Position numbers and translations under genes: made by a program
The notes under the pieces: model-generated
Seen by the model: only the letters and a program-made list of their open reading frames with translations
Told to the model about the DNA's origin: nothing
Databases searched by the model: none
Shown: positions 23,701-33,371 of the stretch, one piece after another
How positions within the stretch are numbered: position 1 is the stretch's first letter
Layout: every line of letters begins with the position of its first letter
DNA from: JAKFEE01 sp036675815
GTDB taxonomy: Bacteria > Pseudomonadota > Alphaproteobacteria > Rhodospirillales > Magnetospirillaceae
Assembly: GCA_036675815.1 (NCBI GenBank)
Contig: JAKFEE010000016.1
Coordinates: forward strand, 1-33,371
Reading direction: 5' to 3'
DNA: 33,371 nt

Positions 23701-23806
23701 CCGCCATCCTTGCCTGCCCTCGACCATCATAGAGGGTCGGCCGCCCGGCCCGATAGCCGACGTCGGCTTTGTATCGAATGGGATGAGTGCTCCTCACCCG
23801 ATCGGG

Positions 23807-25672
<1,866 letters not shown>

Positions 25673-25796
25673 CGCCCTAACATAGGCGAGAGGACGCCAC
25701 TTTCCAAAGGCGCCGCCGGGCCGCCGCGGCGGCGCGCCGCCACCATTTCGCACGGTTGCGCCGGCCGCGGCTTTTGGCTATCGTGCGCCTCCCTGC

Positions 25797-25871
25797 TGGG
25801 GCGTAGCCAAGTGGTAAGGCAGCGGTTTTTGGTACCGCCATTCCCAGGTTCGAATCCTGGCGCCCCAGCCA
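25797..25871 (+). tRNA. tRNA-Gln (anticodon UUG)
   Basis: Full cloverleaf. The acceptor tggggcg (25797-25803) pairs with cgcccca (25861-25867), followed by G and an encoded CCA. The anticodon arm is gcggt-TTTTGGT-accgc, giving anticodon TTG (reads CAA). The T-arm has ccagg-TTCGAAT-cctgg. It lies at the left border of the accessory segment with the restriction-modification gene. Confidence 0.96.
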
Positions 25872-25973
25872 ATTCTCCCTAGCGCTGCGTTCATTACCAC
25901 GGCGCAGATCGCGCCTTGCGTTGACTCCAGCATGCCGTCAATATCGCTCCGCAACCATTGACGGGCGGGGAAC

Positions 25974-28900
25974 TTGGCTGGAAAAGACCCATTCCGCGAG
26001 GCGGTGTCGGCATTCGGTGCCGCAGCCAAGTCAAAGTTGTCCAACCCTGCGGTGACCGGCGCACCTGAGGACCAGATACGGGCACCGCTGGAACGCCTGA
26101 TCCAGCATCTCGCGGTTGTATCGGGACTGCCTGCGGGTGCCGTCAGCCTCGTGGGCGAAAGCACCCTGTCCGAACTGTCGTCTCGACCGGACTATGCAGT
26201 TGTCGTCAGTAACAGCCTCGTGGGTTTCATCGAGCTCAAGGCTCCGGGGAAGGGCGCCGATCCGCGCCGCTTTACCGACAAGCACGACAAGGAGCAGTGG
26301 AACCGCCTGAAAGCCCTGCCGAACCTGATCTATACCGATGGCAACGCCTTCAGCCTGTGGCGGGATGGTGAGATCGGGGGAGTCGTCGTTCGAATGGACG
26401 ACGACATCGAAACCGCGGGCGCCGCGCTGTCTGCCCCCACGACCCTGCTGCCGCTGATTTCCGATTTCCTGCGCTGGAACCCGATCCCGCCACGCACTCC
26501 CAAGCAACTGGCGGAAATCTCCGCTCGTCTCTGCCGGCTGTTGCGGGACGAGGTCATCGAGCAGTTGTCCGCCGGCAACCCCGCTCTCACCGAACTGGCC
26601 AAGGATTGGCGCATCCTGCTGTTTCCCGAGGCGACGGACGATCAGTTCGCCGACGGCTATGCGCAGGCAGTGGCGTTCGGTCTGTTGGTGGCGCGTGCGA
26701 AGGATATTCCGCTCGCTGACGGCATCGACCACGCTGCGCGCGAACTGCGAAAGACCGACTCGCTGATCGGAACCGCTTTGCGGTTGCTGACGGACGACAC
26801 GGCGAACCAGGCTGCGCTGCAAATGTCCCTAGGCACCCTGACGCGGGTTCTCGGCGTCGTCAATTGGGAGTTGGTGAGCAAGGGCAAGGCGGATGCATGG
26901 CTATATTTCTACGAAGACTTCCTGAATATTTACGATAAGGCTTTGCGGCGAAGCACGGGCTCCTATTACACGCCGCCCGAAGTGGTCGATGCCATGGTCC
27001 GCCTCGTCGATGATGCGTTGCGGTCCGCCGACCTGTTCAATCAGCCCTTGGGATTGGCTTCGCCGGATGTGACCGTCGCCGATCCGGCCGTGGGGACCGG
27101 AACCTTTCTCCTCGGAGTTCTACGGCGCATCGCCGGGACCATTGCGGCGGACCAAGGGGCGGGCGCCATCCCTGCCGCCATCCAGGCGGCGTCGCGGCGC
27201 CTGATCGGGTTTGAGTTGCAGTTCGGCCCGTTCGCGGTGGCGCAGCTCCGGCTGCTCGCCGAGATGCACGCGTTGATGAAATCGGCCAACGCCCCGGAGC
27301 TCAGGCTTTTCGTCACGGATACCTTGGGCAATCCCTATGCCGAGGAAGAGCGGCTGCCCGCCATCATGCAGCCCATCGGGCGCTCCCGCCGCGAAGCGAA
27401 CGCGGTCAAGCGAGGCGAGCCGATCACCGTCGTCATCGGCAATCCTCCCTACAAGGAAAAGGCGAAGGGGCGGGGCGGCTGGATCGAACAGGGTACGCCT
27501 GGGCGGGCATCGCCCTTGGACTGGTGGATTCCCCCTGCGGCCTGGGGTGTCGGGGCACACGCCAAGCATTTGAGAAATCTGTATGTTTATTTTTGGCGAT
27601 GGGCGACCTGGAAGGTTTTCGGAACAGGGCTTCACGCCTCGACCGGCATCGAGGAAACCGACCGGGCCGGCGTCGTTTGCTTCATCACCGTGGCGGGGTT
27701 CCTGAACGGCCCTGGCTTTGAGCGGATGCGCGACGACCTGCGCCGCACCTGCCGCGACATCTGGGTCATCGACTGCTCGCCGGAAGGCCATCAGCCGGAA
27801 GTCGCCACCCGCATCTTCCAAGGTGTCCAGCAACCGGTGTGCATCGTTCTGGCCGGGCGCACCCCTGGGACAGGCGGAGAGACCCCGGCTCGGGTCCGGT
27901 TCCGCGCCCTTCCGGAAGGTCCGCGCGAGGCCAAGTTCGCAGCCCTTTCCACCCTGCGGCTTGACGATCCAGATTGGACTGAATGTCCGGATGGATGGCG
28001 TGCGCCGTTCCTTCCGGTGGGTTCCGGTGCCTGGGGGAGTTTCCCCGCGTTGGAGGACTTCTTCGCCTACCACGGCTCTGGGGTCATGCCGGGTAGGACC
28101 TGGGTCATCGCGCCCGACGCGCAGTCGCTGCGCAAGCGGTGGGCAACCCTTGTCCGCGAGCGCGACCCGGCGCGCAAGGAACTCCTGTTCCATCCGCACC
28201 TCCGCAATGGCCAACCGGGCGACAAGCACATCCGTAAGCGTGTAGCGGCGGCGCTCACGGGCCATCCGCATCGGACACCGGCAGTCATCGACGATGAAGG
28301 GGAGGCCAACGCTCCGGTCCGCTACGCCTTCCGCTCCTTCGACCGGCAATGGATCATCCCGGACGCTCGAGTGATCAACCAGCCGAATCCGACGCTCTGG
28401 AACATCTATTCGAGCAGACAGATATATCTGACGACCTTGCAGGCACACTCGCCCACGGCGGGACCGGCAATCACATTCTGCGGCGCTATTCCAGACCTCC
28501 ACCATTACAAGGGCAACTTTGGTGGTCGTGCGTTCCCCCTCTGGGCGGATGCCGCCGCCACACAGACCAACATCAGGCCGGCGCTGCTTGCTCATTTGAG
28601 CGCTGCCTATGGTATGGCTGTGAAGGCCGAGGATGTGATGGCCTATTTGGCGGCGGTGATGGCGCATCCGGCCTTCACGGCGCGCTTCGCCTCGGATCTC
28701 GTTCGTCCGGGATTGCGGGTTCCGTTCACGGCGGACCGCCGACTGTTCACGGAGGCGGCCGGCATCGGCCGCGAAGTCATCTGGCTGCATACGTTCGGTG
28801 AGCGGTTCGCCGATCCGGCGGCGGGCCGTCCCGCCGGCCCTCCCCGCCTGCCCAAGGCGGATGCCCCATACATCCCGGCGGAAGGTGCCATTCCCGGCGA

Positions 28901-29342
28901 TCCGACACCGCTACCGGACGCAATCTCCTATGACCCAGCGACGCGGCGGCTTCACATCGGCGCTGGGTTCGTCGCCAATGTGCCGCAGGCGGTATGGGAG
29001 TACGAGGTTTCGGGAATGCTGGTGCTGCGGCAGTGGTTCAGCTACCGCCGCCTTGACCGCAGGCGCCCGATCATCGGCGACCGTCGCCCGCCGTCCTCAT
29101 TGGAGGCGCTGCAACCCTCGGCGTGGCTGGCGGAATATACGACCGATCTCATCGATCTGCTGAATGTCCTGGGGCTGGTGGTCGCCTTGGAGACGCGACA
29201 GGCGGACCTGCTCGATCGAATCCTAACTGGTCCCCTCCTGTCCGATGGCGATTTGAGCGGGGCCGGGGCGTTCGCCGCAACAGCCGATGCGCTTTCGGGT
29301 GGAGAGCGTGCGGCGGACGAGAGGCAGGGAGTGTTGCTCTGA
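25974..29342 (+). CDS. Single-chain restriction-modification enzyme, type IIG/ISP-like without helicase
   Basis: 1122 residues that combine DNA cutting, adenine methylation and sequence recognition. The N-terminal nuclease has a PD-(D/E)XK core: Asp73 in SSRPDYAVVV, and Glu87 and Lys89 in FIELKAPGKG. The N6-adenine methyltransferase has YYTPPEVVDAMV (from 331), SAM motif I ADPAVGTGTF (about 369-378) and catalytic NPPY (490-493). The C-terminal half, with AGPAITFCGAIPDLHHYKG and LRVPFTADRRLFTEAAGIG, resembles the specificity domain of type ISP enzymes. No Walker A or other helicase motifs are seen between nuclease and methylase. The start is TTG 25974, the only start codon after an in-frame stop at 25959, so the N-terminus is uncertain. 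Slightly more A/T-rich codons than its neighbours hint at transfer. Confidence 0.87.
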   Translation: MAGKDPFREAVSAFGAAAKSKLSNPAVTGAPEDQIRAPLERLIQHLAVVSGLPAGAVSLVGESTLSELSSRPDYAVVVSNSLVGFIELKAPGKGADPRRFTDKHDKEQWNRLKALPNLIYTDGNAFSLWRDGEIGGVVVRMDDDIETAGAALSAPTTLLPLISDFLRWNPIPPRTPKQLAEISARLCRLLRDEVIEQLSAGNPALTELAKDWRILLFPEATDDQFADGYAQAVAFGLLVARAKDIPLADGIDHAARELRKTDSLIGTALRLLTDDTANQAALQMSLGTLTRVLGVVNWELVSKGKADAWLYFYEDFLNIYDKALRRSTGSYYTPPEVVDAMVRLVDDALRSADLFNQPLGLASPDVTVADPAVGTGTFLLGVLRRIAGTIAADQGAGAIPAAIQAASRRLIGFELQFGPFAVAQLRLLAEMHALMKSANAPELRLFVTDTLGNPYAEEERLPAIMQPIGRSRREANAVKRGEPITVVIGNPPYKEKAKGRGGWIEQGTPGRASPLDWWIPPAAWGVGAHAKHLRNLYVYFWRWATWKVFGTGLHASTGIEETDRAGVVCFITVAGFLNGPGFERMRDDLRRTCRDIWVIDCSPEGHQPEVATRIFQGVQQPVCIVLAGRTPGTGGETPARVRFRALPEGPREAKFAALSTLRLDDPDWTECPDGWRAPFLPVGSGAWGSFPALEDFFAYHGSGVMPGRTWVIAPDAQSLRKRWATLVRERDPARKELLFHPHLRNGQPGDKHIRKRVAAALTGHPHRTPAVIDDEGEANAPVRYAFRSFDRQWIIPDARVINQPNPTLWNIYSSRQIYLTTLQAHSPTAGPAITFCGAIPDLHHYKGNFGGRAFPLWADAAATQTNIRPALLAHLSAAYGMAVKAEDVMAYLAAVMAHPAFTARFASDLVRPGLRVPFTADRRLFTEAAGIGREVIWLHTFGERFADPAAGRPAGPPRLPKADAPYIPAEGAIPGDPTPLPDAISYDPATRRLHIGAGFVANVPQAVWEYEVSGMLVLRQWFSYRRLDRRRPIIGDRRPPSSLEALQPSAWLAEYTTDLIDLLNVLGLVVALETRQADLLDRILTGPLLSDGDLSGAGAFAATADALSGGERAADERQGVLL

Positions 29343-29350
29343 TATGGGTG

Positions 29351-29391
29351 CGCAGGGCACAGCCCTGCGAATTCTGACGCCCGGGTCAGAA
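29351..29391. terminator. Two tandem hairpins after the restriction-modification gene
   Basis: Hairpin 1: cgcagggc (29351-29358) with gccctgcg (29362-29369), 8 bp and a 3-base loop. Hairpin 2: ttctgac (29372-29378) with gtcagaa (29385-29391), 7 bp and a 6-base loop. They lie between the converging restriction-modification gene and permease remnant, so they probably end transcription from both sides. There is no long T-run. Confidence 0.5.
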
Positions 29392-29422
29392 CCACGCTCA
29401 CCGCGCCGAAGTCAACCGCCCC

Positions 29423-30636
29423 CTATCCCCGCTGCTGGCGGCGCAGCACGGCGGCGGGCGGTTGGGCGAGGGCGCGGCGGGCCAGCAGGTAGCCGGTGGC
29501 GGCCAGCACCGCCAGTGCTGCCAGCACCAGCACGGCGGTGGTCGCCGGCAGCGCCTGCCAGCGCCCGGCCATGATCGCGCTGCGCACCGCCGCATAGGCC
29601 ATGGCGGTGCCCAGCCCGGCGGCGATGGCGGCGGTGGCGGAGCCGAGCAGCAGGAATTCCAGCAGGCAGGCGGCGATCAACTGGCGCGGGCCGCCATCAC
29701 CTGGATCAGATAGACGCCGAACACCAGCGGCGCCGGCGCGCCCAGGCTCTTGAGCACGGCGATGGTCGGCGTCTTGCGCTGCAGATGGGCGCTGACGGCG
29801 CCGCCGACGCCGACGCCGCCGATCAGCAGCACCGACAGGCCGAGGAGGCCGAGCAGCGCCCGGGCGATGGCGACGAGGCGCTCGATGCCGGGCACGCCGT
29901 CGGCGGCGTCGACGATGCGCCAGCCGGCCTCGGGAAAGCGCTGCTCAAGCGCCGCGATCCAGGCGCGGCTGTCGCTGCCTGCGGCGAGGCGCACGCGGTT
30001 ATACCAGTAGACCTGCGCCCCCGCCGGCGCCAGCCCCGACTCCGCCAGGGCGGCGCGGGCGATCATGACCCGCGGCCCCAGGGCAAAGGCGCGCATGGCG
30101 CGGTCGGGTTCGGCGAGGATGCGCGCCCGCACCGTTGCCTCGATCTCGCCCAGGCGGATGCGCTCGCCGATGCCGATGCCCAGTGCCCGCAGCAGGTCGT
30201 CGTCGACCGCCGCGCCCCAGGTGCCGTCGGCCTGGCCGAGAGCAGCGGACAGCGAACCGGCGGGCTCGAGCGCCACCGTGCCGTACAACGGATAGGCGGC
30301 ATCCACCCCCTTGAGCTCGACCAGCGTCGGCCGCGTGCCGTCGGCGCGGCGGGCCAGCGGCCGCAATTCGGCAATTTCGCTGTGGGTGCCGGAGGCGGCG
30401 AGGAACGCCCGCTGCGCCGGCGTCGCCGGCACATGGAACAGGCGCAGCGACACGTCGCCGCCGACGGACTCGTGCGCCCCGGCGCGCACGCCGTCCTGTA
30501 CCGCCGCCGCCAGCGAGCCGACGGCGGCGATGGCGGCGACGCCGATGGCGATGCCGAGGACCAGGATCCAGAAGCTGCCGAGGGCGCCGCGCAGATCGCG
30601 CAGCGCCAGCCGCAAGGTCAGGCGGGCCGTTCGCAT
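29423..30636 (-). pseudogene. YbbP-like ABC transporter permease, internally deleted and frameshifted
   Basis: Full-length relatives have about 800 residues and two FtsX domains. Here the first part (ATG 30636 to stop 29677, 319 residues) has one N-terminal membrane helix, the first periplasmic domain and the first FtsX helices, ending at IAVLKSLGAPAPLVFGVYLIQ. It then changes frame. A second stretch (about 29683 down to 29423) starts RQLIAACLLEFLLLGSAT and matches the last FtsX domain and C-terminus. Roughly 400 residues between them are missing. The simplest reading is a deletion joining the two similar FtsX domains out of frame. No partner ATPase gene is in the window. The product is very unlikely to work. 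Confidence 0.8.
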
Positions 30637-30645
30637 CCGGCACAA

Positions 30646-30966
30646 CTAGCGAATATGGCAGGCGGCGTCATCGCCGCCGACCAGCCGCCGCGCTCCCCAT
30701 TCGGCGAGGACGTCGTTCAGCGCCGGCAGGCAGAAATGGCGGGCGGCCTCGGCGCCGTAGCCTTCCTCCAGCATGGCGTCGTAGTCGGTGAAGTTGTGGC
30801 GCACATAGGCCACCAGCGACAGCCACGCCGCGTGCTCGGGCGCCGCCGTCTTGAGGCCGCGGCTGGCCAGCGCCTGGGCGGCGACGGCGGCGAGATCGCG
30901 CGCCGGCACATGCGGCACCAGCGCGAGCAGGGCGGCTTCGATGCCACGTTTGCGATCGATGACCAT
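30646..30966 (-). CDS. DUF2293-like small protein
   Basis: 106 residues from ATG 30966 (a TTG at 30978 is possible). The sequence AAWLSLVAYVRHNFTDYDAML (about residues 49-69) and EGYGAEAARHFCL match the pattern I know from DUF2293, a short conserved domain of unknown function. No signal peptide or membrane helix is present. It lies 20 bases after lpdA and 9 bases before the permease remnant on the same strand, so it is probably the last intact gene of the odhB-lpdA message. Confidence 0.75.
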   Translation of the reverse strand: MVIDRKRGIEAALLALVPHVPARDLAAVAAQALASRGLKTAAPEHAAWLSLVAYVRHNFTDYDAMLEEGYGAEAARHFCLPALNDVLAEWGARRLVGGDDAACHIR

Positions 30967-30986
30967 AGGCGCACCCAATCGCGCCG

Positions 30987-32396
<1,410 letters not shown>

Positions 32397-32419
32397 TGTT
32401 CAGGTCCCCCGGCTTGATT

Positions 32420-32592
32420 TAACCACGGAGACACCGAGGCACGGAGAAAACACCGAGCGATTTCTGTTCATCGTCATGCCCGCGAAAGCGGGCATCCAGT
32501 CGGCGATTCCGTGAAAACGCCTGGACTCCCGCTTTCGCGGGAGTGACGGGAAAACTCGGTGCCCCCTCTGTGTCTCCGTGCCTCTGTGGTTA
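32420..32592. repeat. Nested inverted repeat between odhB and lpdA
   Basis: Outer arms 32420-32457 and 32555-32592 are imperfect inverted copies of an A/C/G-rich sequence (starting taaccacggag, ending ctctgtggtta). Inside are two palindromic units, 32472-32498 and 32522-32549, which match the units at 2028-2132 with only a few changes. The whole element of about 173 bases fills the spacer, and the rest of the 207-base gap is AT-rich sequence next to the odhB stop. It will form a large hairpin in the odhB-lpdA message. It resembles a non-coding miniature element, but no target duplication is clear. Confidence 0.8.
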
Positions 32593-32603
32593 GAATATTT
32601 TTT

Positions 32604-33371
<768 letters not shown>

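Noticed and set aside
25872..25973. Attachment-site repeat of the tRNA-Gln 3' end
   Set aside because: I looked for a second copy of the tRNA 3' sequence downstream to about 30.7 kb and saw none, so no att site is claimed.
29423..29680. Separate small membrane protein gene
   Set aside because: The start would be a TTG inside the permease remnant, and the sequence matches the last FtsX domain of the same protein family, so it is treated as part of the pseudogene.

Overview
The window is a stretch of chromosome from a high-GC alphaproteobacterium. It is most likely a member of Rhodospirillales or a close relative. The grounds are an Irr-type Fur regulator, the infB-rbfA-truB-rpsO-pnp block, the ubiE-ubiB-coaBC-dut block, an Atm1-type exporter, an alphaproteobacterial-style CheZ and an odhB-lpdA pair. 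Protein resemblances were recognised by eye, without database searches, so the lineage is an inference.

Layout. 1-6219: translation and RNA-decay block (infB C-terminal part, rbfA, truB, rpsO, pnp) on the + strand. It is followed closely by a glycerophosphodiesterase, a nitronate-monooxygenase-like flavoprotein with a cysteine-rich tail, and an unknown membrane protein. 9120-11300: Irr regulator, a secreted SH3-like protein (convergent with irr) and a glyoxylate/hydroxypyruvate reductase-type dehydrogenase that ends in a strong terminator. 11346-11933: a Uma2-type nuclease-fold gene. 11987-19465: a long - strand run, read from the right as ubiE, ubiB, coaBC, dut, an Rrf2 regulator, cysK, moeB, a DsrE-like protein and a PfpI-like protein. 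It joins ubiquinone, CoA and nucleotide housekeeping to a sulfur-handling group. 19591-22854: a small unknown protein, MeaB, an orphan CheZ, ribosomal protein L28 with a terminator, and a Tat-type dienelactone hydrolase. 22858-25672 (- strand): a YqeB-type molybdenum-hydroxylase accessory protein and an Atm1-like ABC exporter.

25797-30966 is the accessory part. A tRNA-Gln(UUG) gene is followed by a single 1122-residue restriction-modification protein that carries nuclease, methyltransferase and specificity regions in one chain, without helicase motifs. Beyond it lie paired hairpins and the remains of a YbbP-like permease that has lost its middle and its reading frame. A small DUF2293-like gene comes next. 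30987-33371 returns to core metabolism: dihydrolipoyl dehydrogenase and the C-terminal part of the 2-oxoglutarate dehydrogenase E2 subunit. These two are separated by a nested inverted repeat whose core also occurs between infB and rbfA.

I saw no CRISPR array, transposase, integrase, prophage genes or rRNA. The best candidates for follow-up are the solitary restriction-modification gene in its tRNA-side niche, the tandem CheY-docking-like tail of CheZ, the cysteine cluster on the flavoprotein, and the palindromic repeat family.
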